NCBI GenBank assembly: GCA_025526995.1
Contig: JAHLKG010000018.1
Coordinates: 186,001-250,000, forward strand
From: Powellomyces hirtus
Taxonomy: Eukaryota > Chytridiomycota > Chytridiomycetes > Spizellomycetales > Powellomycetaceae
DNA length: 64,000 bases
Reading direction: 5' to 3'
Shown here: positions 34,440 through 45,990 of the stretch, piece by piece
How the letters are laid out: each line of letters begins with the position of its first letter
Position numbering within the stretch: position 1 is the stretch's first letter
The notes under the pieces: model-generated
The model's input: only the letters and a program-made list of their open reading frames with translations
Databases searched by the model: none
What the model was told of the DNA's origin: nothing
Program-made: the position numbers and the translations under genes

Positions 34440-34799
34440 ATGGCAGCACCATGGAGCCGGATATTAACAGGGTGGTAAGTGAGTTGAGTTTGAGTCGTAC
34501 CCCTAACGCCCCCTCCCTATCTGCCTTGGAAAAAAAAAGCTCATCACAATTCTGCCTCGATGACCAGGGCCATTGCGGCAGTCGGAGGCTTTTCAGCGCT
34601 CTACGTCGTGAAAGGGCAGCTGAAGGAACAACGGAAAGCAGAGCATATCAAAGCCTTTAACGAGGCCCGGACAGGTATGGCAACAGCAAGTAGCAGCCTG
34701 CAGTGCATTGGGTTATCAACAAAACAAAACTTGGGTTCTAAATTGCGGTTGAATGTGGCCCTTGCTCCATGTGTAGGGTCGAACGGTTTACAGCGATAG
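34440..34799 (+). CDS. Small single-pass protein (54 aa), DUF4748-like
   Basis: Three tiny exons close in phase (34440-34474, 34568-34674, 34777-34799). The product reads MAAPWSRILTGWAIAAVGGF, then SALYVVKGQLKEQRKAEHIK and a short polar tail. The shape (an N-terminal GW-type glycine-rich membrane helix, a Y-x-x-K turn, then a charged helix) recalls small fungal mitochondrial membrane proteins of the DUF4748 kind. That assignment rests on memory of the family pattern. The most likely location is the mitochondrial inner membrane (inference). Confidence 0.55.
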
Positions 34800-34988
34800 C
34801 ATTTGCGTACTATTTGAGCTGATACACCTCCTCTTACATCGCTTGGATGGGTCTAAGCAAATATGTCATTTCATTCACTATTTATTCGAAGCAAAAACAA
34901 AAACAAAAAAGCAAAAGCTTCTCAGATATAGACACAAGATACTGTCAAAGGTCGCAAGATCATGCATCTGCGTATCTCTTCCACACCC

Positions 34989-37900
34989 TCATTCCCAGCG
35001 CGTCCGCTGCCGTCTGCCCTCCTCATCCCCATCCCGGCGGTCCTCTCCCTTCTCTTTATCATCTTCATCCCTTTGTTGGTTATCGTCAGGTGAATACTGT
35101 CGTTTACGGGGCGGCATACCGCCACCCGGCATTGTTCCATTCCAATCCTGGGCTGGTGACGGTGACGACGACGACGACGACGGTCCCCACTGTGGCCGGC
35201 CGCCGGCGGCAGGATACGGGACGGGACTGCGGCCCCAGTGAGGTGGAGGTCGAGGCGGCATCGGGTACCCGCCGGGCCCAAACATCATGGGCGGGTACGG
35301 AAAGTGGGGCGCCATTCCGGGTGGCATTCGGTGGTACGCGTCGTACCCTCCCGCACTGCTGCTGCTGTTGCTGCGATGGTCACGGTCATGGTCACCACCA
35401 CCACCCCTGTTGTGGTGTTCATCATTGTTATTGCTGTCGTCTTTTCCTTTCGTGTCCTCGTCCGAGTCGGTCCCACCACCCAGGACCACGACGTGTTCTT
35501 CACCACGGTCCTGCTGCTGCTGCTTGGGCCGCCATCGCTCTTCCCGTTCATCGTACTGCCGGTCCGTCACAACCATAATCCCGCCGTTCCCACCGGATCC
35601 GTGCATCGCGCCGTGCGGGCTCTGGCGGTACGGTTGGCGGGGCATGCCCTGGAACTGCGGTGGCATCCCCGGCGGCATCCCAACCATCCCGCTGTCTCTA
35701 CCCTGCAGTGAGGGAGCAGCGCGCGGTATTTGCGGCATCCCCGGCGGCGTCATGTAATTTTGTCGAGGGTTGTATCCACCACCGCCCGGGGCGGCACCGG
35801 CAGCCGCTTGGTTGTTGAATCCACCCCGCTCCCGTTGCTGCACCGCAGCCAAGTAACCCGGTGCATGCGGCATGGTTCCGGCAGCGTATTTGCCTTTACA
35901 CACCTCTCCCTTCTGAGGCCACCCGAAATCGGGCTCTTCAACCACCATGCCGCCCTCAATCATGCCCCCACCGCGTGGCGATTGCGATATGGTGCGGCGT
36001 TCGACATCCGTCATGCGCGCCATGGGGAACAACGTCTCACCGCTGGCGTAATCAAAGAACTCTTTGGGTCCGTATCCGCATCCCCATCCCATCTAAAATT
36101 TGGGCCATTAGTCAGGGTCATTCGTAATATCCAAACCCATTTAAAATGGAGCCCGAGCAAGTCACGCACCTTGAGCATGGTGCCGTTAAACATGTACTTG
36201 TGAAATCGCTCCTTTATCAAATCTGCTTCTGCTCGCGTCAGCAACTTTACAAACGCGTTGAACTTGGGATAGTTGACCTTTGAACGTAAAACACCTTGCA
36301 ATAAATATCCAGCCATGTTCCCAAGGCGGCAAAGGACAATGGAGGGGGGGGGGGTACTTACGGTTACAGTGTCGACTCGCGCAATGGTCTCGAATAAATC
36401 ACGCACTTGCTCCTTGGTAATACCGGGCGTGATTCCTCCAACATATACAGTTCGTGTCAAAACTGCAAAAAGTTTTAGTCAATTAATAAAGACACCACCA
36501 GGATGATTCTAGCCAAAAAAAAAAGGCACATACTTTTCATGAAATCTTTAGGCAAAGCCGGATCAATGAACCCAGGCATGCAATCGCCCGCTTGGGCCGG
36601 ACCAACACCCTTTGCCGCAGCCTGTTGCCACGGGGTGGACGGCGTCCCACCTTCGCGATCGCTGCCAACGACCGGGATAGGTCTCCCAATCGGCGTAGAA
36701 TCCTGAGTGGTCGCCGAGCCCCATCTGCTATTGGATCGTTCCTGAGGTTGCGAGTTGATTCCTTGCGATTGTTGTTGCGTGAATCCTGCTTGTTGTTGTC
36801 GTTGCTGTTGCTGTTGAGGGTAGTTGTTTTGGGGGGTTCCTTGGTTAGAAGGGGTAACCGATGGTTTGGGAGACTGCGACGCGCCGCCGCTGGCCGAAGA
36901 AGGGGTTTGGCCCCAGTGCGATGGCAGGCTGCCGGCCATGACCGTGGGCCTATGCATCTGAGCAGCGCTCACGGCTGGCGGTGTGGCAGTGCTCTGGCTA
37001 TTGGTTGAGCAGACGCATATTTCAAAGAGCAAATGTGGAACATGAAGAAAAAAGAAGAACAGCAGTTGATTAATACCAAATCTCGGCTAAAACGCTTTGC
37101 AGCTGGGGTTTACTGTGATAGAAGAGTTCTATTAAGCCAACACATGTACAGTGCAGATAATATAGTTACGTGTATAACGCCACTTATGTGTATCCGTCCA
37201 GCATATTAAGGATGTCCACTCTACATGTTCTGGGAAGTTCGGCATTCTCCGCTGTGCATAGGCTATCCCCAGGCAAACATTCTCTCATTACGGTATCACA
37301 AAGTTACGAATGAATAGTTTGCTGAAACATTCCTCATGTCATCCCACGAATAATCAAGATCGCCGTGAGGCGTCCAGCACCTGACCAACACAATTGCAAA
37401 CGCCCTCTCCCTCTCATCTCCTTTCCCTTCCCTGCCAGCCATCCACAAATTGACATGCGTGATTATGACTTACCCAGATTGTCCTGAAGTATCGCTTTTA
37501 ACGGCTGAACCTGCGCCCCCCGCTTGCAATGCAGCGGCTAGATTGCTGAGATCTGGAGTAGTTGATGACGTTCCGGCGCTCAACGAATTGGCGAGCCCTG
37601 CCAGGCCAGGAATGCTGCTTCCCCCATTCGCCAAACCCATGAGAGAGGACAGATTCATCAAAGGATTTTGCATTGCATTCTGCTGGGCTTGGAGCAAAGG
37701 CAGCAGCTGACTGAGATCCAAACCAGCCAGAGATTGCTGCTGTTGCTGTTGCTGTTGATTCAGGCTACCTAGCGCTCCTAAAAGCGACGGATCCAAGCCA
37801 GTTAATGCTGAGGCGTTCAGACCTAGATTGGCTGTTGGAAGACTGGTTGCTCCACCAAGAGCGGCCGCCAGCCGGGGATCCGCTGGAGCGCTGCTGGTTG

Positions 37901-38503
37901 ATGTCGCCAATCGAGGATCACTCAAAGTGGCAGGCAGCCCGCTTGTTGGTTCAGCACCGTCGGCAAAATACTTTTTTTCCAGCTCCATGATAAGGTTCAC
38001 ATTGAATAGTGAAGATTTTTTCCAGAGTCCAATCGTTCGTTTAATACGCTCCTGTTAAATGCACATTGTCAATAAAAGGTATCGAATTCGGAAATGCACT
38101 TCCTTCTCCAAACCTTATCCTTGGCGGGAGCTTGCAGCAAGTGCGGAATGAGAGATTCGATCTTTTCTTCAAAACGGGCAATGTAGCTTTCTCCTTCCTC
38201 TGGATGCTTTGCAACAGCTCGGGCAATGGAATCGATAACATATAACCCGGCCAGTTTGAGTTCTGGAGGACATTTTTGCACAAACTTTTCGATACTAAAG
38301 ACGATGTTCTTGTACAACTGCATAGAACAAGGAATTATGAGCTCGATGAATTTCAGAAGCTGTAAGGACGTTGACAAGCCTACCTTTGCATGTTTGACAG
38401 CCAACTTTGTCAGAGAGCTGATCTTGGAGGCAGATACTGGAATCTTCGTCTCATACAGAGAGTGCAACTCTTTATCAAACTCGAGGGAATCTCGTAACGA
38501 CAT
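34989..38503 (-). CDS. Nrd1/Seb1-like RNA polymerase II CTD- and RNA-binding factor
   Basis: Couples the Pol II C-terminal domain to RNA 3'-end formation and termination. ATG 38503 starts the CTD-interacting domain (MSLRDSLEFDKELHSLYETK; LKLAGLYVIDSIARAVAKHP; LWKKSSLFN). A long low-complexity middle contains poly-Gln, PADPRLAAALGG and Ser/Pro-rich sequence. The RRM follows (TRTVYVGGITPGITKEQVRD; NAFVKLLTRAEADLIKERF). The Nrd1/Seb1-specific extension comes after it: GWGCGYGPKEFFDYASGETL, then MTDVERRTISQ and GMVVEEPDFGW. The tail is rich in Gly/Pro/Met with alternating acidic/basic low-complexity sequence and ends at 34989. One intron (36998-37473, 476 nt) is several times longer than the others. 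The combination of CID, RRM and the GWG(C/V)G(F/Y)GP block makes the family call firm. Confidence 0.93.
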
Positions 38504-38898
38504 ATTGTTGGTTCCACCTCTCGGCGAAAGGGCTCGTTCAAATGTGTGATTTTTCCTGCTGCAGTCCTGGTACAACGGCCGAGATATCAGAAGAGTGTTG
38601 GGGCCTGGTGCTCAGAGGTTGGTAAAAAAAGGCTATCAGATGATTTCAACCCTCCCATGGTTGTCCTACGGACTGCTGGAAGAGCGACGTGTGGGTCTCC
38701 AAGTTGGATTGATCGTGCCGGCTGGAATGCGCGGTTGCGTACAGTAGTAGTGACAGTATGGACAATGTCATCTCAACATCATGGCCCTTGAATTTCAGCA
38801 ATTCTAAGATTACCGCGCAGGAAAATACCTAGTAGGCATAGAGCAGATCGAACTTGATAGGAAGGGGAGAGACACATTCGGAGGGTTATATGCAACCG
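38504..38898. promoter_or_regulatory. Divergent upstream region, Nrd1-like / COG5
   Basis: A 395-bp spacer between divergent starts. No recognisable motif. Confidence 0.4.
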
Positions 38899-41800
38899 AT
38901 GCTGGCGGGTCGGAAGCCAAGCGGGGTGCTGGTCGCCGCTGACCCGAATGTCGGGCCCGTTGACGCACTGCTCGCCTCCGCAGGTAGATCGTGGAAGGCC
39001 TTCTACAAAGAGCAGTACGCTCCCAGTTTCTAATATGTATATATATATCCCAGAATACAAAGAATTTGTCCAGAAAGAGTTTGATTCGACTCAATATGCC
39101 AATAGAGTCATTCAGGCCCCAGCGGATAGTCCTTTCTCGGGAATGGATATCACAACCTCGCTGGCGAAGCTGAGCTTTGGTATCGAGCATTTGAATAAGC
39201 ATATTCAGGAGCAGGTGAAACAAAGCATCTGGGTATTTTCTATACCATTGTATATCCCCTGAACAGTGCTGCAAAGTAGGTCACGTCGCACTATGAAGAC
39301 CTGTTGCAGCAAGTTACCGGATTATCTCATATTGAAGAGACCCTGTCCGCCGTTAAACAAGGAGTCAGCTCCTTGAATTCATCATTCGACAGGTAATATA
39401 TCAGATCTTTTGGTTATTTTGGCACAAAGCAGCAATATGGAATCTGGGCAGCTCATCAGAAACGTGATTCTCAGAGTTCGGGAGAAAGTCTTGATTCCTC
39501 ATCAGGAGATGAAGGACAAGAGCCTGCAACTAGAACGCATCCAAAGTGCGGCCGAAGTTCTTCGTCGCGTCATTCGATTTATGTATCTTCTGCGTCGCCT
39601 GGATGTTCAGCTGCCCGGCGGAGAGCGCGAACTTCCGAAGGCGGCCCTGACGATCAGTGAATTGAGTATGTCAATGATACCTGCGTTTCCCTATGTGTGC
39701 TCCTCTGACGTCTCGGCCATTGTCAGATGTCATCATCCAAGATCCGGATCTGAAAGGCATTGAGGTGGTTGACTCGGAAACGCCCAGTATTTTGCAAGCG
39801 AAGCAGCGAATCTCAATCGCAGCAGAGCAATTGCTGCAACGAGGCATGGTCTTGCAGGTACTTGTCATACACCGCAGATTACCCGAGGTGTATACTGACT
39901 TGTGGTTATATCTCAGAACCAAACAGACATTGCCGCAGGCCTACAGGTCTTTTACAACCTCAATCAGCTGCCAACCAAGGCGCAGAGCCTTGTGAATGAA
40001 ATGCTCGAGCTCATCACACGGGAGATGCAAATTGCCCTCGATGCGGTCACGCTCAACAAAGAGATGAAAGGTAGCACCTCTTCTATGATACTTTCCTCCC
40101 ATTCTTCTATATGTCATCTTTACATACTGTATTCTTAGATGTTTCGCCTCGCCGCGCAGTTGGTTCCCCGGCTACCGCAGCACCCATCGCCGTACCAGTC
40201 AAACTATGGCAACGCTGTGAGCATCTCATGGACGTCATCTACGAGAACTTCAACAAAGTGAGCTTGACTTGCGACTTTGTAGATACAAGATTTGGACGTT
40301 GTTCTCACGGGTGTTTAGATATGTCAACTGTACAGGGTTTTGAAGCGAAAGCGCGATCCAGCAACTCACGTCTTGTTCCTGGACGAAGTTTCCAAAGTGC
40401 GCGGTCATCTGCTTGCAAATCAATTTACAACACTTCTAATGAGCCACTTGTAGGGCCTAGAAACGGACTTGCTAGAATTCTTCTCAAAGGGTCTCTCGTC
40501 CGCATTCGAACGCGAGCTTCGCATAGCCACAAAATGTAAGCAGAGACCGATCGGCCACCAGTCCACAGACAGCTAACATTGTACTTTTTTAGCCTCACAG
40601 TTGCTTCTCCAACAATTGCAAAACGGGTACCCAAGACTGCTACGTCTTGTACGCAACGTTTTTGCTCGGCTGTCCGTCGTGAACGGAGTTGGCGCCTCCA
40701 TCGATGCAGTATGGTACGTCGTGCGGAGCCTTTTTTGACAACGTGAACATGCAACACTGACGCATCATCTTAGGTTGGATAGCGCTCTCATGCTTCGAAG
40801 TCTTGCGCCGTATGAAACAGCTTATCTCTCGCGATCTCTCTCCCGAGTACTGGAGCCTGTGAATGCTGCTTTCCCCGAGAGAATTGGCCTGGCAGCAAGA
40901 CCTTTACCAGACAACGATGACGTGGATAAAGTCGTCAGAGTTCTTAGCAGGTTTTTTCGCATCGAGAACTTTATTCCATCACTTGCGCTGACGTTGTTTC
41001 CCTTGCGCTCAGTGAACTGGAGGCAGCAAAGTTCGATCCTCAGTTCTTGAAAGTGGTTTCGCGCAATGCAGCCAAAGCATTGAAGATGTATATCAGTAAA
41101 TCGGAGCAAATGGTACGTTTCAGCGCACATTTCTTATCTCTTCTCTGAAACGCTTATCGTGACCCGTCATTTAGTGCAATGTAGACACCAGTCAGCCTCA
41201 AATTGTCACGGCCGGAACTGCAACCCAGGCACAACTGACCCTGATAGAAACTGCCAACTGTCTCTGGCACATGCAAGAAAGTGTGTGGAAATTGTTACAG
41301 GAACTGGATGAAGCAGTTGATGAGTCTCTCAATGAGACTGTGCATGTATGTGCAGCGCGGTTTTTTGCCGAATGTGAACCTCATAATGACCATATTCGTT
41401 CGCATTAGGTTTTGTCTCAAACGTTGCAGGGTATTGTGGAGCCACTCTTCGCACAGATCACTCGAGATCTCGAAGCGGTCATCGTGAAGATCCACCGGGA
41501 AGATCTAACGGGGTGAGCTTTTTACCAGTCACGAAGCAGGAATGGCAGAAGGCGCCGAACGTGGACTGATCAGCATATTGATTCGCAGTCGCGTCACATC
41601 ACCTACACGCGGGCAAAGCGAGTCTTCAACAAGCCAATACGTGATTGAATTCGCCGGCAAAATCCGGTGGCTGCACCGAGAGATCTTGTCAAAGCTGCAC
41701 TGTGGGGAAGGATCTCGCGGATGGTAGGCATGAGATCTGTACCTCGTGTCGTGCCGACAAATATATTGATTCTCATGGTTTGTGTTGTGCAGGGTGCGCG

Positions 41801-42376
41801 CGCTAGGGCGTAGGATAGTCGAGTTCTTCCTGCGCCATGCCAGCTTGGTCCGCCCTGCGAACGAAAGCGTGGGCCGGCTCCTGGCGGGCGACATGACTCA
41901 AATTGAATTTGTCCTGTCGCAGTGGTTTGCGGCGATGGGAATGAAGCTGGAACGAGATCTCGGCGATAGCTATAAAGCCCTCCGAGCATTCCGGTATGCC
42001 ACAGAACTATCAGAATCGACCTTTTTGCCATCAACCCGTTCTCATTTTCCGCTTCCCGTGTAGACACATGCCGTTCCTGGATCTTGATCAAGTAGCAGCC
42101 TTGCGAGAATCGCAAAACCTCTCACCCATCATCCTCGTCCACCACTTTTTGGCGCGAGCTCATCCAGCCATGCCCTTCCCGACCCTGCTCTACGCCTGGA
42201 ACGAGGCTCAATACAGTGACTGGCTCGATCTCCATTCTGACGACGAAGCGGTCCAGATATTGGAACGATGTCTGGACAGTTACGCGAGTGAGATGCAGCG
42301 GAAACGGAATGATAAATTACGACCCGAGTATCACGCTGCCCGCAAAGTGTTGAACTCGATTAAATCAGATAGATAA
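38899..42376 (+). CDS. COG5: Conserved oligomeric Golgi complex subunit 5
   Basis: Lobe B subunit of the COG tether for retrograde vesicle traffic within the Golgi. ATG 38899 is chosen because exon 1 (MLAGRKPSGVLVAADPNVGP, ending LLAS) joins in phase to the family N-terminus EYKEFVQKEFDSTQYANRVI. The alternative ATG at 38948 reads through the intron. Later exons give the typical N-terminal coiled coil (LIRNVILRVREKVLIPHQEM; SLQLERIQSAAEVLRRVIRF) and helical repeats (LPTKAQSLVNEMLELITREM). The C-terminal CATCHR-fold part follows (EFFLRHASLVRP; HHFLARAHPAMPFPTLLYAW; SDDEAVQILERCLDSYA). About ten introns interrupt it. Confidence 0.92.
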
Positions 42377-42432
42377 ATAACAAAAAGTATATAAAAAGTA
42401 TATATGATATGAGGGGGGTTTTGCTAACCGGG

Positions 42433-44202
42433 CTATCCTGTGACTACCCATTCTCTGAACTTCCAAAGCATGCTCAACAATGCAGTCCCACCGTTCAAGA
42501 GTCCGTCGTCTGCACTCGTATATTGACTGTCCATGGTCCGTTCTTCGTCTATTATTGCAACTTCTGAAGGTGGCCGCAGTAGTCTGTTCGGGCTGTCCCT
42601 ACCTGTCTTTCCTCTTCGCGCCAGTGCCGAAAGCGCGGGGGATGGAGGTAGGAACAAGTCTATGGAGGGCCGTCGGCCTCTTGAGGAGGTAGAACGATCT
42701 CTTGACGCCCGACGAGACCTGACCGGCGATTCGTCGGTGGAGGCTATTGATGATTTGCGAGGGGTCAGGAAGACCTGGTCATCATCGTTATCTGAATCCC
42801 AAACCCCACTGGCCATTTCGCTTCGTAGAGAGCGACCGGTCCCGATGGGTGACAAGTACTGGCGCGAGTACGGTAGTCGTGTTGCTGGCGGAGATGGGGT
42901 ATGTGAGGCGAGTCCGCCGCCAAGACCGGTGACACGATCATAGATTTGCCCTATCGGGCTTCCTGGGCGATCTTGCCACGCGCCTGGAAGGCCCCGTTCT
43001 GAGCACCGCGCTGAGGCCAGTTCCTTGAAGGCATTCACCGGAAGATCATTTCCAGCTTCGTCAGCGTCAGAATGTTCGATACTCTCCGGCAAGCCCGGTA
43101 ACAGCGGGGTAGCTTTGCTATCCAGCTCCATTGTTGCATTTGTGTAATTAACCCGCATTTCTTCCAATTGCTCCTTGAGCTCCGCGATCAGTTTTTCTTG
43201 TCGTTCACAGCACATATTGAGAGCAACATTTTCTTTGACGGCATTCCCGAGTTCAGAAACTCGTTGTCGTAATATGCCGGTTTCTTCCAAAAGTGTTTTG
43301 AGCCGGTTTTCGACTGCCTGTCTCGCGGCGGCTTCCCTGGTCGCTTCTTCCTCTGCTTCTTGTACCTTTCCAATCAGCGACGCCACGTTGTCCCTGTCTT
43401 CATTTTCGTACCAGGACTTTTCCCTCTTCTCATTCTTCATCTGTCGAAGCAACCGCCGCTTCTCCTCTCTCAAACTCTCCACCTCTTCCGTGACAGCCGA
43501 GAGCGCCGTGCGAAGTTCTGACACGGCGGCCTCGGCCGACTCCTTTTCCTTTTGCTGACTGTGAGTTTCTTCTCTCAGTTGTGCTTGCAACGACACCACT
43601 TGAGTATGAAAATCTGCACATTTCTGCTCCAGGTTGACAACGTAGTCCGACATCTCAAAGTCGGAGGTGGCACTGGGTATCCGCTGTTTGGGTGTCCGCT
43701 TGTTGACGGGCGAGCCGGGCCATTTAAACTCCTGTGATCTTGGACGCCGCGGACTCGCGCAATAGCCCATCAATGGTGAAGAGCTGCGGGATGTCTTTTC
43801 TCCCATGGTCGGTTCTGGAGTCTTGGGCATTGACGGGGACAAGAAAGGGTTCTCCGTGTTTTTCATGTCCAGCGGCGGTGCTGCGCTGCTATCGTCTCGA
43901 GGAGGGGTGGTGATATGTGGCTTGTTGGAACGAAGGGAAGCGCATTGCTGACAGCTGACGGACGAGAGCTGCTCATTCTGCTGCAGGAGGAGCTGTCCAA
44001 CTTCCGCTGCTAATAGGAGGTCTGCGCAAATTCGTCAGGCAAAGGTCTAAATGATGTTCCAACAGGTTATCTTACCGCGATCTTTTTCTTCCAAGAGCGC
44101 CATGCAGTGGCGTAGCTGCTCGCAAAGCTGTGCATAGTCAGTCGAACTTGGAGTAGTCCCCTCGATGAACTGCGGTCCTGCCGCTTTCTCTTCAAATATC
44201 AT
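42433..44202 (-). CDS. Coiled-coil protein with dynein-adaptor-like CC1 box
   Basis: Two exons close in phase (44076-44202 and 42433-44021), giving 571 residues. Residues 35-58 read ALLEEKDRDLLLAAEVGQ followed by LLLQQNEQL. The AAxxG core (residues 47-51) and its flanks match the CC1 box by which BICD, BICDR, Spindly and HAP1/TRAK adaptors bind dynein light-intermediate chain. A Ser/Pro-rich basic linker follows, then a coiled coil of about 160 residues (roughly 175-340) with Lys/Glu heptads (SLREEKRRLLRQMKNEKREK). The C-terminal 230 residues are disordered, Ser/Arg/Pro-rich and phosphorylation-prone. The last residues (ALLSMLWKFREWVV) are hydrophobic/aromatic and may bind membrane or cargo. 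The family assignment is an inference from motif and layout; it could be another spindle or cell-end coiled-coil protein. Confidence 0.75.
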
Positions 44203-44432
44203 GGTAATGCAGGGCGTTGTCTTTATCTTCTCAGTCCAACATAATAGGAGCGCACAAGCTTGAACCGACTCCGTTCTTTGTCAGTTATATGCAAGGCGTG
44301 CTCCGAAGGTTAAAGACAAACTTGGGAACGGAAACGCTTTGAGAAAAGAAATGGAGAGGAGAAGGAGGGGAAACGCGCGCGCAGCAAGTTCCGAGAACGG
44401 CTTCTTTGGGCACGCGGCCGCTTACCGTATTC
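44203..44432. promoter_or_regulatory. Short divergent upstream region
   Basis: 230 bp between the start codons of the CC1-box protein and the AAGAB-like protein. Both promoters must lie here. No motif recognised. Confidence 0.4.
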
Positions 44433-45717
44433 ATGACGAGCACTCAAACGCGTCTGTTATCTCTTCGTTTTTGTTCGTCGGCGTTTGAGACCTCGCAAAT
44501 GCTCGCAAAGCTCATAGGACTAGAAGGAGATGAGGAGGACGTCGGCACCGCCGCGCCTCTGAAAAACAAGTGTCTCATACTCGGACTTCCAGGGGTTGGA
44601 AAGTGCGCCTTGATAGGAAAGCTCATTGGGCCGTCCATTTCGTCTGCGTCACGTACGTTATCAAAAGTCGCTTTGTAACGAATGATGCGGTGTGCTGTAC
44701 GCTTTCTCGACGAATCTCACCCATGTGTCAAACGTCTACTTCACTGCCTTAGGTGGTCAGACCACGAACGGGACAGCGAGTGACACAGTGGATTTAGCAG
44801 CCAATGTAATACCGCTGACAATTACAACGAAATACTATCGTGCGAATGTTGCACTATGGGTGGATTCAATAGGCGAATCGCCACCAAACGCTACAGAAAT
44901 GAAGCACTGGTGCGAGATTGGAGCTGCGGTGGTGGACGCCTTTGTCTTCGTGTATGACCGGGAGAAGGTGTGACCACGCGAGGACCACACTAGATAATGT
45001 CCGAGTTCTCATCTCATGTGTAGCCAGAGACCTTTCTACCCCTTCGAGATACATGGGCGAAGTTCGTCGAGCAAGTGTCGCCATCAATTGCCCTCTGTAT
45101 CGCCAACACCCTTGCCCCGACCTCCTCCCCTTCAGCCCACTCACTTGCAGAACACGAACAGTGGTGTATCGAACACGACATCGAACATATTGACATGGAA
45201 GTACAACCTGAAAACGGGGCGGCTAATGGGGATGCTAAAAATGACGATGTGGAGGGATTTCAAGAGCGCCTTGGCATCGACCGCGTGATCGAGGCTCTCG
45301 AAACGAACATGTGGGAAGGAATGGTGCTGGCGGCCGGTGGACCAAAATCGTCAGGGCATGGCGCAGAAGAACGTCTCCAGAATACAACCAGTGAAAACGC
45401 GGAAGATGATGTCAACCATGCATCGGGTGCTGTGCCACCTCGACGGCTTCTTATACCTCAGTTCGACGATGAGGAGGATGAGGAAGGAGATATCGATGAA
45501 GATCTGTTTGAACGCTCAATAAGAGCTTTACAAGGGTTGCGAGGTAAGCATGTGAAGAAATTAAAAAGGAACACAAGCTTTGAGTTGAACATTATTGTCT
45601 GTCCCAGATCACGGATCCAATCTGCCCGATGAAGAGCGCCGAGCACTGGCTGCGCGCATTGCTCTCTCGCTTGGCCTTGATACTGATTCGGAGACTGAGA
45701 ACGAGACACAGCCATGA
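44433..45717 (+). CDS. AAGAB/p34 (Irc6)-like adaptin-binding protein
   Basis: p34/AAGAB is a Rab-like-fold chaperone for AP-1 and AP-2 adaptor assembly; the yeast counterpart is Irc6. The N-terminal exon carries a P-loop (CLILGLPGVGKCALIGKLIG). Later exons continue the pseudo-GTPase fold: YYRANVALWVDSIGES, VVDAFVFVYDREK, then VSPSIALCIANTLAP and EHEQWCIEHDIEHIDME. The C-terminal half is acidic (FDDEEDEEGDIDEDLFERSI) and ends with an amphipathic helix (DEERRALAARIALSLGLD), the AAGAB-like tail. Introns are small. An alternative start is ATG 44499 (MLAKLIGLEGD). A generic P-loop protein remains possible, but order and acidic tail favour AAGAB. Confidence 0.68.
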
Positions 45718-45990
45718 AAGAGCACAAGGGAAAGTTTCGCATTGGCGCCTACACTGCCACACAAGCCACCCGTGGCGAGTCGATGCACATGAATATAGAT
45801 TCTGCACAGCGTATGATAGTTTGCATAGAGTGTTAGAAAGTGAGATACAACACTTATTGGAAAAAGAACAGAAGGCACAGGATGATGGGCGTTGTGAGCG
45901 CCCGCATACAACATATATACAATGTAAGAAATCCAAAAATCGGCAGTGACTAAAGCAGGCAGTATGTGCCGCCGCAATCCTTCGGCCAGT

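Noticed and set aside
35238..35711. Overlapping plus-strand frames of about 150 codons (also 34847-35578 and 35287-35757)
   Set aside because: Antisense to the Gly/Pro/Met low-complexity tail of the Nrd1-like gene; repetitive composition removes stops in all frames.
38948..39262. Alternative COG5 start at ATG 38948 without splicing
   Set aside because: It reads through a good intron; the ATG 38899 exon joins in exact phase to the conserved COG5 N-terminus.
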